A stretch of 64,000 nucleotides of DNA from Polychytrium aggregatum (taxonomy: Eukaryota > Chytridiomycota > Chytridiomycetes > Polychytriales): assembly GCF_025602895.1 (NCBI RefSeq), contig NW_026516285.1:148071-212070 (forward strand). Direction: 5' to 3'. Shown here one piece after another: positions 52,749-63,357 of this stretch (positions are counted from its first letter, which is position 1; each line of letters begins with the position of its first letter). The notes beneath the pieces were generated by a model. That model was given only the letters and a program-made list of their open reading frames with translations. It ran no database searches and had not been told where the DNA came from. The translations under genes were made by a program, and so were the position numbers.

Positions 52749-53649
52749 TCATGCGATTGCGCCGCGCTTTCAAATAGATGAGGAATCGCATGTTGTACGG
52801 AGCCGTTCAAAGGATCGACGGGGACGGCGTTGCTCCTGGAGACTGCCGCGGGAGGTTTGGATCTTTCCGAGACGAGCTGGCTCTCGAATACATAGATGTG
52901 ATACCCGCAGCGTACGCCCGACGGCGCCAGCACCGGGTCATTCCAAAGAACAGGGACCAACAAGGCAGTGTTTATGCGGCCGGCCTGCACGACGCCGCTG
53001 CCTGTGCAGGAAAGCGATGCGACGAAGTGCCTTCCTGCACTGAACTGTCGTGGAAAGGAGCGGGGCAACGAGCGTTGACAACGGACGGCAGCGAATGGGG
53101 GCTCGGTGGGTTCCTGGGTTGGCGTCGAGTCCCTGGCTACCAGATCCATGCCAGCAAAGATTGCGGCGAAGGCGTCGGCTGGCTCGACGGAGTTGCTGTC
53201 GATACTGAAAGCCACAGACGATGCAGACGAGCGGTCGGAGCAACGAGCAATGGCTCGACTGAGGCGAGCCTGGGCAGCCCGGGAAGGACCTCGCTGTTTC
53301 GAGGGCCAGCCAGATCGGGCTGATCCGTGTGAAGGCGGGAGGAATAGGATTGTCTCCGAGGGTCCATCCGAGAGAGACATCAGCAGACCAGGACGGCGCG
53401 TGGGTGGCTGCCCCTCGGGGCCAAATGGGCCGGCGCCGCTGGTGCCGGTGGCCTTGTGCTCCTCGGCGCTTGCTCGCACATTGGTCCAGCGACGATGCCG
53501 GAGGGTGGGCTGGGCAGCTGTGGTGATCGGATGGGGAAGATCATGCCTCGGACGTTGGACACTCGGCCGCCGAGCAATGCACCAGCCCGCTCACTCAGCT
53601 CAGTCACCAACGGACGAGAAAGAGGTCGCGGGCTGGGCCTGTCGCTGAG

Positions 53650-55172
53650 ACATGTTGTTCTCTGGCGACATGTCCCCAACGTACGCCCGACATGCCTCCT
53701 AGTGTTTCGGGTGGCCGAGACCGAGCGCTGCTATAGGCTGCCGATAGCGCCATGGCGGGCTTGCTGGACTCGAGAGCCACACCCGCCCCTTGCCTGGTGT
53801 CTGGGTGCGCTGCAGCTCGGCATCCAACCGGCACCCGAGCAGCAAGGCTGTCGGGGGGGGGGCCTGCTGAACAGGAGGCCAGTGGCGCCCGGGGCGGTGC
53901 TTGTTCATGGACATGCGCGGAATGGGCCTTGATGTGCAGAAAGACCAGGAGCCCCCACAGGCCAGCCGAGCCGGGCCGGGCCACAGTGTTTTGCCGTGGG
54001 TTGTTGTTGTTGCCGCATTTGCTGAGGATCTGGATGAGTACACAGATATCGCTGTTTTGTTGCTGTTTTTGTTGTTGTTTTGTTGTTACTTTTGCACTGC
54101 TGTCGATCCTGCTGCTGCTGTGTGGCGTGGGATGTCGACTCTTTCAACACAGATGGCTTATGCTTGTGGGAAACGACGCCGATGCGACCGGTCTCGCCGT
54201 CACCCCGTCGACCTGCTCCTACGGCAGCGTTGATTCCAGTGTCTCAATCCACAGCCCAGACAACATCGTCGCAGCACGCGACTGTTCACTTTTTTCTTCC
54301 TCGCGCGGCCCTCACTTTCTGCTCTTGCTTTCTGCTCTTGCTTTCTGCTCTTGCTTTCCACTCGCGCCCTCTGCTCGCCGTCTGCAGCCGCCCCCCCCCC
54401 GCAAAAACAAACTGATCACGCCGCTCCAGCGCTGGCCGCCACGGACCATTTCGCCATGGCGAGCCACTCGCAGCCGGCAAAGGACCGGCGCTCTGCCCAC
54501 GGCCAACGAAACAGACGCAACCACCACAAGGCCGGCGCCCGCTCCCGCGCTGGACCGCTTCCATCAGGGCAGCTGGATATGTCCAGAGCCTTGACGACAA
54601 GCACTGTGTCTGGGCTTTGGCAGGGCTCCTCCCCAGTAAACTCTATCCTTGCTTGCCGTGTTGCTTATGGTCCCCGCCGCCCAACCCAAACACGCCGTCC
54701 ATCATGACCACATCCAATGAACGCCGGCCCATCCAGGAGTGCTGGGCTGGCGAGCCGTGTGCGACGGTCGCGTGCGCCCCCCATTGCAAAACAGCAGCCA
54801 CCCGCCTTGCCGGCTGGCACGCATACACTCAGTGCGCCAGTGATGCTCCTTGGTCGCCTTGCGCCTCAACGAGCCTCCTTCTGGTGCGAGGACAGCGGAC
54901 GCACAAGGCCCGGCCGCGCTGCCGTTGGTTGGTGGCTCTTGTTGGTCATCTGGCGCGGCCATTCTCCAACGCGAGCGACGCTCTCGCTGTGGGAGCCTGC
55001 CGTCGAAACAAATCCCATCGCCGAGGGGTGGGAAGCAGAAGCAGCAGATGCATATAAAGACCGCTGGGACCCGCGCTGCCTCGGGCTGCCCTCCACCCAC
55101 TTCCTCATCGGCGCTCGACCGGCCTCGCTCTGCCCGCGTCCTGCTGTACCTCTCCCTCCGTGTGAACCAACC
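53650..55172. other. Intergenic region upstream of the peptide transporter
   Basis: Contains a G run near 53855, TTGTTG repeats (about 54000-54090), three 14-bp TTTCTGCTCTTGCT-type units (54315-54357) and a C run near 54393. The transporter promoter must lie in the right part. Open frames here have repetitive or low-complexity translations and I support no gene. Confidence 0.45.
55053..55059 (+). promoter_or_regulatory. TATA box of the peptide transporter gene
   Basis: TATAAAG occurs 114-120 bp before the ATG at 55173, followed by a C/T-rich leader. It is the only TATA-like element in this part of the upstream region. Confidence 0.5.
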
Positions 55173-57145
55173 ATGTCCGCCGAAGAGACCTACGAAGTCG
55201 ACCAGAAGATCCACCAGCACGCCTCGGCGATCAATGTGAGTAGTGCTCTGCGCTGGTAGTGGATCCTGGCGGTGTTGCTGGTGTGCTTCGACCCTTTGCT
55301 TCATCATCGACGAGTGCCGTCTACCGCCGGCCGTTCTCCCATGACACCTCTCCCACCCAACTACCGTCATCTCAACGCGGGCCTGCACTTGGCCCACCAC
55401 GCCAGCGGTTTCTTGGCGTGTCGTTGCGCGAGCCCCCTGCTTCGTCCGGCCCTGCTTCGTCCTCTTGCAGGTCTCCCTGCACTGCTCCTGCACTGCTCCT
55501 GCCTTGGCCCTGCACTGACCCATCTCATCGCTTCACCCTGCAGGATCTCGAGGCCGGCGATGCTGAGTTTGATGCCCAGGTCCAGGCCCATGCCGCTCTT
55601 GAGGCCGAGATCAACAAGGAGCGTGACGCCAAGATCATGGCCAATCCCAAGCGCTTCCCTCCCGCCATCTATACCATCATCCCCAACGAGTTTGCCGAGC
55701 GCTTCTGTTTCTACGGCCTGACCCCCTTGCTCAACGACTTCTTTTCAAAGTTCCTTGGCATGGATCTCATCACCGCCGATGTCTGGTATCACCTGTTCAA
55801 ATCCCTTGCGTACTTCCTCCCTCTGGTTGGCGCTGCCCTCTCGGACTCGTTCATGAACAAGTACAACACCATTGTGTCGCTCTCGGTCGTCTACACCATC
55901 GGCATGGCCATGCTCTCCATCTTTTCCAAGCCAGGCGTCCTCGGCATTCCCGGCCAGATCCCCTGGACTTGGCCCCTCATCAGTCTGGTCCTCATCGCCC
56001 TTGGTACCGGTGGCATCAAGCCCTGTGTCTCTGCCCACGCTGGTGACCAGTTCCTGTCCATCCAGACCACCCAGCTCAACGTCTTCTACAACTACTTCTA
56101 CATCGCCATCAACGTCGGCGCCCTGATTGCTGGTTTCGTCACCCCTGCGATCCAGCTTATGAACTGCTTCGGTGCCGCAAAAGACTGTTACGCCTGGGCC
56201 TGGGGTACTTGTACCATCATGATGGCGTGCTCTCTTATCGTCTTCGTCGCTGGCCACCGCCTCTACAGAACTGTCCCTCCTGCCGGCTCCTTCATCCCCT
56301 GGGAGCTTGCCAAGATTGCTGGCATCTATGTCCACAATGGCTTCAAGTTCGGCTGGGCCGAGGCTCGTGTCAAGACCGAGGAGCGTGTCGGCAAGGCCAT
56401 GGTTGTCGAACTGTTTGACCTCCTCAAGGTTATCTACGTCCTCCTGCCGTCGCCCATCTTCTGGACCGCCTTTGACCAGAACGGCTCCTCCTGGTTGCAG
56501 CAGGGTCAGCAAATGCAGTACCCCGGATGGTTCGACTATAACACGGCCTCGGCCGTCATCAACCCCCTTTGGATTGTTGTCTTGGCCCCTATCTTCTCCA
56601 ACTACCTCTACCCTGCCATCGAGAAGCGATTCCCTGGCAAGTTTGGTCTCTTGGCGCGCATGACCGTCGGTCAGTTCCTGGCCGGTATCTCGTTCTTCAT
56701 CTGCGCCATCTTCCAATCCGTCATCGAACGTGATTGCGTCACCACCACGCTCGACGACGGAACCATCGTCTGTATCTCCCCGACTTTCTCCATCTTCTGG
56801 CAGTTCGTGCCCTACCTGGTCATCACCGCCGGCGAAGTCCTTTTCTCCATCAGCGGCCTCAACCTGACCTACGTCGAAGTCGGCAAGCGCACAAAGTCCT
56901 CCTGCGGTGCCCTCTGGCTGCTCACCGTCGCCATCGGCAACGTGCTCACCAGTATCCTCTTCAGAGCCCTCGCCTCGTGGTCTCGCACGGCCTTCTTCAT
57001 TTTTATCGGTGCTCTCTGCATCGTCTGCTCGTTCCTCCAGTGGCTCGTCTCCCGCAACTATGTCTACAAGGCCGACCGTCCGGAGCATGCCCACGAGCAC
57101 GCCCACAAGGAAGCCGCAACCACCGTCACCAAGCTCGAGAACTAG
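55173..57145 (+). CDS. PTR2: POT/PTR2-family proton-coupled peptide transporter, 554 aa
   Basis: Plasma-membrane symporter importing di- and tripeptides with protons. Exon 1 (55173-55235) encodes MSAEETYEVDQKIHQHASAI-N. A 308-nt intron follows, then a single long exon (55544-57145). The family motif EFAERFCFYGLTPLLNDF (ExxERFxYYG) lies near the start of the membrane domain. The second signature is ALGTGGIKPCVSAHAGDQF, and FYNYFYIAINVGALI is the third. About twelve hydrophobic segments are readable. The WTAFDQNGSSWLQQGQQM loop and LTYVEVGKRTKSSCGALWLL near the end are typical of fungal Ptr2. The His-rich tail EHAHEHAHKE is unusual. No frameshifts are seen. Confidence 0.95.
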
Positions 57146-57428
57146 AGACCGTGCACTCTGCTCTTGGCGTGCCGGAGCATGCCGCGGGCGAGTCTATCGA
57201 GCTCTGTCCTTTTGATCAGTGTCTCTGTCCCAAGTTCCAGACCATGCACGGTGCAATGCAGTCGACGCATTTGTGGGGGGCCTCCCGGACTCGCCGCACC
57301 TGCCACACTGCTTCTTGTGCCTCTCGCCCTGTTGTGTATTTCTTGATGTGTCCGCTTCTATCCTCGCCGCCTGTGTATTGAGGGAGGTTTGATTGGCGAT
57401 TCACCTCGATATCTCAGTAATATCTCTT

Positions 57429-59079
57429 CTATGTTGTAAAGATAAAGCGAAAGCAAGGTGATTTGCCTCTATCTTCAGTATGTCCAAGAGCGCCATGTGT
57501 CGCTGGATCAGGGGATGCCAGACAACTTTCGTTGGACAGGCGTGCCCAGTCATTCGCACCCTGACCAACCAGTACCTCGCAGGTGTGCTCCAAGTGTCTG
57601 GGGGCTCTCTCGACTGAGGGATCTGGATGCACCCAGCGTTGCTCATTTCCACTTTGCCAGGGGCGAGCCGTACGAAACCCAGCTGCCGGAAAGGGTGAAA
57701 TTGCAATGTCAATGCGGCGCGCAACACGATCACAGCGTGCAGGTCGATTGTGGGACCGGAGAGCGACCCACCCACGGTCATCACTCCGAGATGAATTGCA
57801 TATCGCTCTGTTGGACTCATTCGCATCACAGACTACATGCTTATCCGAAATGGGGCATCTGGTTTGATGCCAGGATTGCCACTCTGTCTGGGTCGCGAAT
57901 ACACATCCATCGTGACCAAGCGTCTCACGCTGCCCGGGGGCCCAGTGGCTCGCTTGGTCCGACTTGCAAGCAAAGCTCTCATGTCCATCGGCTTTGGAGA
58001 ACGGTGCTCGCGGATGGAACAGCAGCAGCCGCTGCTCACACCGCATCACATCACGTTGCAGGAGAGCTTGGTTGACACTTCGATTGTTGTGCCGTCTTCG
58101 TCCGTTCTGGAGATCTGTGGCCGCCCGGTGCCAGTGAGAACGATGCAACTGTGGGGTGAGTTTGATGCAGCAGCACCAAAGAGTACCGGCGGGGACGTTC
58201 GTGCAGCCCAACCATGTGCTGCAATAGCTACAGTACTTACGGTTTTGCTGACACTTGTTCTTGCCACCCGTTGGTCTTTTGCGATAAGAGAAGGAAGCGG
58301 CCGAGACTTGACAAGGTGAGCCAGGTCGAAGACCTGCATATATGCGTCTGCGATGGCGCTGCGATACTGCTCGGTGTTGGAGGAGTTGACTTGGAGCCCC
58401 TGAATGGCAAAGATCATGCGCATGGTTTCGCGAATGGTGCGCTGTTTGGGGCTCTCTGGGTGCTGGTGCAATTCGTCTGGAAAGCGATCCAGCTGGAACA
58501 ACGAAAACGGCTGGATAGAGCCTGAGCTCGGGTCTTCGGTGGCGAGGAGCAGGGGCATGATCCGAGCCTGGCCCTGCTGCTGGAGCTCGACGGCCCACTC
58601 CCACTAGCACGGCCGGCCGACGGCAAGGGCATGAAGATTAGCATGGGAGTGAGGGTGAGCAGCAGGAAAGACGAGCCTGGCCAGTGCTGCTGGAGGCCAT
58701 CCAGCAAACCCACCTCCAGGAACATGTTGTCGCGGGTCGAGTTGATCCCGACGAGGGCATCGGGACTGATGACCAGGATGATGAGCTTGGAGGTCTTGAG
58801 GGCCGCCAGGAAGCTGTCTTCCCAGAGAGTGCCGCCAACGAGACAATACTTGTCGAAGAAGATGTGCGGCAGCAGGGAAATGTGCTCCGGCCCGAGCCCC
58901 AGTTTCTTCAGGAACCAGACGGACTGCAGATACGGTGCGAGCTTCTCGACAAAGCTGCTGTCGCTGGAGACGCGGTAGGAGATGAAGACCGGATGCTGGT
59001 CGTAGCCGAGGGGACACTTGACTGGCGTCGCAGGGGGAACGGCGCTTTGGCCGGAAGAGGGGTCGGCGTCGATGCTCAT
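57429..59079 (-). CDS. TIR-domain protein
   Basis: Exon 1 (58714-59079) starts MSIDADPSSGQSAVPPATPV and has the TIR core: HPVFISYRVSSDSSFVEKL (residue 29 on), HIFFDKYCLVGGTLWEDSFL and KLIILVISPDALVGI, ending RDNMFLE. Exon 2 (58241-58603) begins WEWAVELQQQGQARIMPLLL, restoring the LEWE motif where TIR NADases carry the catalytic Glu. It goes on with QLDRFPDELHQHPESPKQRT and a helical tail to SVSKT, at a gtaagt donor. Both exons are in phase. Exon 3 would run 57429-58148 (total 482 aa) and cross the Fanzor relic in antisense. Without that splice the frame stops at 58046. TIR domains cleave NAD or scaffold signalling. Its role here is unknown. Confidence 0.82.
57450..57794 (+). mobile_element. 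Fanzor/Tc1-mariner relic
   Basis: Reads FASIFSMSKSAMCRWIRGC and QACPVIRTLTNQ, matching the transposase DNA-binding region of the 24-kb element (VASIFSVSKSTIHRWHRGC, QACPVIRTLIEQ). This is joined directly to Fanzor sequence: SQVCSKC, LRDLDAPSVAHFHFAR, then in shifted frames the remains of NAARNMITVCRSIV and ER. No inverted repeats were found at either end and several frameshifts are present, so it is older than the other copies. It lies in the 3' region of the TIR-domain gene, in antisense orientation to it. Confidence 0.82.
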
Positions 59080-59887
59080 GGCCAGACGAGGTTCAGGGAG
59101 GATGTGTGGACGGACTGATGGATGGGTTGGTGCGTGAATGGGTGGAAAACCGGATCCAGGACAGGTCGACGACCAGAGGCCGGTACATTTGCCGACTGCG
59201 CCTCCTGTCGATGCGGCTGGGCGGGGCGTTCTGGTTGGCTGGTGCAGTCTGAGTGAGGACGATTGAGCCAGACGCGCGCGTTGCGCGTCGAGCGACACGC
59301 GGCACGCGACGGAGACGCGACCAGGGGCAATCAGCTGTGGTGCTGTGGCGGGACACAGAGCGCTGTGGCCCAGTGCGCCACACACAGAAACAGCGGCGCG
59401 CAGCAGCACACCGCAGCCCCGGTCCCTGGTGCCGCGTCGCGCATCCGCGGCAGCCAAACAGGCACGCCTCTGCGTTTCTGCGCTGCTCACACCGCACACA
59501 TGGCCTCGTCGCTGTTGGGGCTGCTGCTCGCCGTCGTCTTTCGTCCTCGCTCGCTTGCTCCTGGCCGAAAAAAACGCCGTCTCGGCTGCATCTGGGCCTC
59601 CCAAGCCGGTCTGTCTCCAGAGGCACCCGCTATCGCTTCTTTGCCGGATTCCCTGGCTCTCTTGGCCCCTCTGGCCCCTCTGGTTCCTCTGGCTCCTCTG
59701 GTCCTCTGGCCCTCTGATCTCCGCCCTCGTCGCCTGTCTCCCCAAGTGCCGGTGCAGCGCCGAGCAGGGTTGTTGCTAAGCGGTCCATCGCCAGCTAAGC
59801 GTCCATCGCCAGCTCCTGTCTCCGGCCTAAACTCACCAACAACGCTATCCGTGTCTGTCGACTGCTTCTGGCTCTGCCTCGGTCTGC

Positions 59888-61462
59888 ATGTCGGCGACCT
59901 CCTCCACAACCGTCCCGCCGCCTCCAACAGGCCCTCCGCCGGCCTCGACGAGCTCCCCGTCCGCCGGCTCGAGCGGCTCTCTCTCGGCGACCTCCTCGTC
60001 TTCGGTCCAGCCCACTTCGTCGGCCTCGACCACCATCTCGTCCTCGATCTCCCTGGCCACCTCCTCGTCGATCTTGCCGCCATCCACGACTGATGCCCCG
60101 ACTAGCTCCTTGGTGGACACCTTGACCGCGCTCTCGTCCAGCTCCAGCTCTCATCGCCCGACCTCGACGACCACTCTCCAGGTCGTGCCAACCCTGTCCC
60201 CGCCTCAGAACCCCGTCATCGTCCAGGTTTTCAATGACCCGACAAAGACCTACATCCTGTTTTACCTCTCCGGTATCGGCGGTGTGCTCTGTCTCGCCAT
60301 CCTCCTGGTGATTGTGTACATGGGATGGGACAAGAACGCCAACGACGACGAGCGAGAAAAGGAACGCAGCTTGCGGGCGGGCTCCCGAGAAAACACCCCC
60401 GTAATGACCGTGCTGTCGCCTCCCGATGGCCTGGAATCCCGAGTCAGTCTCCAGAACCCGCCGAGCGACGCCGCCATGCATCCTTTCGGCTACCGCATGT
60501 CCCCGTTCGTTCCGCCCTCGCGACCCGTCTCTGTTCATATCACCCGCCCCGGGTCTTATGCCAATCTCAATGACTCGCTGCTTCCGGGCATGCCTGACGA
60601 ATTCATCCCCGGCGATGTCTCGAACCGAGAAAGCATCTACTCAAAGCCTTCCCGACGCAACAGCGCCAATCGCATCAGCGGCATCGATGTCTTTGGCTTC
60701 TCGGAACGCCCACCTTCGACTCTGCCTGGCCCTTCCCCGGCCTTCATCAGCCCATCTCGATTCGGCAGCACTTCGGACCTCCCTGCGCTTACCGGCGATC
60801 CGCTGTATCCGGCCATACCAAGGCCCTCTTCCTTGGTTCCTGGCCCGCCTCCTGACAGCATGCCCATCGTATCCGACAACTGGCCCAACTTTGCGTACAA
60901 CCCGAACCAGAACATGTCGTCGTCGTCCCTCCAGTCCAAGGGCAGCCGGCGGTCGTGGCGTGGAAGCCATCTCGATCCAAATGCCGTCGCCATCATTCTG
61001 CCGAGCCAAGAGTACTTTGCCGACCCAGTGATCGCTCCAACCCGAGCCGCTAACCCGGCCGTGCAAGGCGCTCCACACTCCACCTCAGCCACGCCGTCTT
61101 CGAATGTCTACAGCCAGGGTGCGACATTCACCATCGACGACGAGGACGACGATGCTCCCAAGGGCGCTGCCTCCTCGATGCTCCAGCCTCCGAACCCCAA
61201 GAACGGATCGCCCAGCTCGGGCCAGAGCAGCGCCAAAGAGCTCCATATTGTCCAGGAGCTACTGAAGGATTCTGGATCGACACACGACTCTCCTGTCTCC
61301 CCCGTATCTGCTGTAACTGACACCTGCGACGGCCTCCGCTCCGACATCTCCCCACGCCAAGGCACCCATAGCACGGCGCCGCTGATAACGACGCCGCAGT
61401 GCAATTCAGCCGACCCCTTTGGCGATGCATCCTCCATCATCTCCAATGAGGATCACCGCTGA
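59888..61462 (+). CDS. Serine/threonine-rich single-pass membrane protein, 524 aa
   Basis: One open frame from ATG 59888 to TGA 61462. The first 110 residues are almost only Ser, Thr, Pro and Ala, as in heavily O-glycosylated cell-surface sensors. One transmembrane segment follows (ILFYLSGIGGVLCLAILLVI), then WDKNANDDEREKERSLRAGS and a long Ser/Pro-rich tail of about 370 residues with many possible phosphorylation sites and an acidic patch (DDEDDD). The layout resembles fungal wall-stress sensors such as Wsc/Mid2 types, but there is no conserved ectodomain. No signal peptide is visible, so an upstream exon may be missing or the membrane segment itself directs insertion. Function not assigned. 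Confidence 0.72.
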   Translation: MSATSSTTVPPPPTGPPPASTSSPSAGSSGSLSATSSSSVQPTSSASTTISSSISLATSSSILPPSTTDAPTSSLVDTLTALSSSSSSHRPTSTTTLQVVPTLSPPQNPVIVQVFNDPTKTYILFYLSGIGGVLCLAILLVIVYMGWDKNANDDEREKERSLRAGSRENTPVMTVLSPPDGLESRVSLQNPPSDAAMHPFGYRMSPFVPPSRPVSVHITRPGSYANLNDSLLPGMPDEFIPGDVSNRESIYSKPSRRNSANRISGIDVFGFSERPPSTLPGPSPAFISPSRFGSTSDLPALTGDPLYPAIPRPSSLVPGPPPDSMPIVSDNWPNFAYNPNQNMSSSSLQSKGSRRSWRGSHLDPNAVAIILPSQEYFADPVIAPTRAANPAVQGAPHSTSATPSSNVYSQGATFTIDDEDDDAPKGAASSMLQPPNPKNGSPSSGQSSAKELHIVQELLKDSGSTHDSPVSPVSAVTDTCDGLRSDISPRQGTHSTAPLITTPQCNSADPFGDASSIISNEDHR

Positions 61463-62496
61463 CGCTCCAGCCGGCGCCCCGTTGTCGGTGGCTCTGTCGT
61501 GGGGCTCTGTTGATGAGATCCAAATCCCTGTCCCCTGCCCTGCCCTGCCCTGCCCCTTCCATATGACATCCTGGTTGTTTGTTTTAGAGTCCCTCAACCA
61601 GGTGCCCTTAATGCTGAGTCTCGAGCTTCATGAGCACGCAAGTAGACCGACCGGTGGGCCGAGCCGCCGTATAGCTGGCTGACCAAAGGCTTGTCGGATG
61701 ACATCGAGCTGCTTGCCCCGGCTCTTCCTTTTTCAACTTTGCCTGTTTGATTGCCTTTTTCTGTTTTTCCTCCCGGTAGATCCGCTGTCTCGTTCAAGCA
61801 CCAACTACAAACTACTGCTTTCTTTGTCGCGCCGTCTGCCGTACATGTCTCTCTTCCTCCCTCCTCCTCTCAGATATGTACCCACGGTCCTTGTCCTGTT
61901 CATGCTTCTTCACCGTTTGATTTCCTTGTGTTTGAACACCCTGAATACGTCCACAGGAACACGACTTACTCCATGTAAAACTTAAATATAGCCCCATGAA
62001 TGAAAAACAATAAAAGGAGACTGCACACTGATCACGAAAGTCGACGATGACTGGGGCAACGGTTTGGATAAGCTGGAGATCAAGTCGTTGCGTCGCCATG
62101 GATGAAATCATTGTGGGTGATGTGCATCGTCAGAGTCCGGAGCACCGGTTGAGGGGTGACTTCGAAACCAGAACACTCCTCTGCCTTCGCCAGCGGAAAG
62201 AATTCCTCCTCCAAACACCGTGCCGACTGGCCGATGGTCGAGTGCGAGTGTTCCCACGACCGGTGGCGGTGATTGCGCTGGCTGGGAGCGGGTCTCGGCG
62301 AGACCGAGCGAGAAGCGTCTGCCAAGACACCCTGGCCTGAGCCGATTCGCACTTACAGCGCCGTCTTTCCAATTCTTGCTCTGGAACCACCTCCCCCGGC
62401 AAACAGTCTGCGATTCACCGTCGCTGTGACGAGCATCGACCATCAATATCCCCGTCGGACCCCTCCGCCCAGTTCGCCGCTACCTCTATCGCACAC
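61463..62496. other. Intergenic region
   Basis: Contains a four-unit CCCTG run (about 61535-61555), CT-rich tracts and an A/T-rich part near 61980-62030 that could hold the polyadenylation region of the upstream gene. No open frame here shows family features, and I see no RNA gene. Confidence 0.45.
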
Positions 62497-63357
62497 ATGG
62501 CCCTGGACACATCGCAATATCGAGATCGGGTTCGCGCGATTCTCGAGTCGAGCGACCTGACCACCACCACCTCCAAGAAGGTCCGGCTCCAAATCGAGTC
62601 GGAATTTGGCGTGTCGCTCGAGAGCCAGAGGAAAGAGTTTGACCGCATCGTGCTCTCCGTCATGGAGGAGCTGGAGGAAGAAAACACCGAGGACGAGAAC
62701 CTGGGAGGCGATGATGCCCACAACGATGATCACAGCGACGACGATGATGATGGCGATAACAATGGCAGTGATGATGATGATGATGATGATGATGACGAAG
62801 GTGGCCGCAACCGCAGAACTGAAACCAAAGCCCGTCGATCCGGCACCTCAAAAAAAGAATCCAAGAAGGCGGCCGGCAAGAAGCGCAAACCCGAGTCCGA
62901 CGACGAGCCTTCGCCCAGATCCTCCAAATCTTCCCGCCAGAGCAAACGCTCCTCCAGCAGCAAAGCTGGCTCCAAGGATAAGGATGGCTCTAAGCCCAAG
63001 AAAGAGACTGCCTTCACCAAGCCGCTGCTTTGCTCGCCGGTCCTGGCCAACTTCATGGGCACGCCGGCTGCGGCCCGAACCGACGTCGTCCGCAAGATCT
63101 GGGAGCACGTCCGTGCCCACAACCTGCAAGACTCGAGCGACCGTCGCTTCATCAACTGCGACCAAGTCCTCGAGAACGTCCTGGGAGTCAAGCGCGTCCA
63201 CATGTTCACGATGAACAAGATCCTGGCGGCTCATCTCAAGGCTGGAGGAGATTTGGCCGTGTCTGCCAAGGCCGAGGCATCCAGTGCATCGCCGGCGCGG
63301 ATTGAGATCCTGACCGAGACCGACATCAAAAGCATTCAGAGCGCCGTGAAGTCGTGA
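62497..63357 (+). CDS. DEK_C plus SWIB/MDM2-domain protein, 286 aa
   Basis: Nuclear chromatin or transcription factor of the Uaf30/Tri1 type. Residues about 5-60 form a DEK C-terminal-like fold (RDRVRAILESSDLTTTTSKK-VRLQIESEFG). There follow an acidic stretch with long Asp runs encoded by GATGAT repeats, and a Lys/Ser-rich linker with possible nuclear signals (KKAAGKKRKPES). The SWIB domain starts TKPLLCSPVLANFMGTPAAA and includes VVRKIWEHVRAHNLQDSSDR, FINCDQVLENVLGV and MFTMNKILAAHL. In yeast, Uaf30 works in the RNA polymerase I upstream activating factor. Which paralogue this is cannot be told. Single exon, no defects. Confidence 0.92.
   Translation: MALDTSQYRDRVRAILESSDLTTTTSKKVRLQIESEFGVSLESQRKEFDRIVLSVMEELEEENTEDENLGGDDAHNDDHSDDDDDGDNNGSDDDDDDDDDEGGRNRRTETKARRSGTSKKESKKAAGKKRKPESDDEPSPRSSKSSRQSKRSSSSKAGSKDKDGSKPKKETAFTKPLLCSPVLANFMGTPAAARTDVVRKIWEHVRAHNLQDSSDRRFINCDQVLENVLGVKRVHMFTMNKILAAHLKAGGDLAVSAKAEASSASPARIEILTETDIKSIQSAVKS

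Noticed and set aside
55745-57106. Long open frame (453 codons) antisense to the peptide transporter
   Set aside because: It mirrors the transporter's strong third-position GC bias. The translation is a Gly/Asp/Glu-rich mixture with no family features.
59080-59745. N-terminal extension of the TIR frame
   Set aside because: The frame stays open upstream, but the added part is Arg/Gln/Pro-rich with no structure. The ATG at 59079 lies just before the TIR domain.
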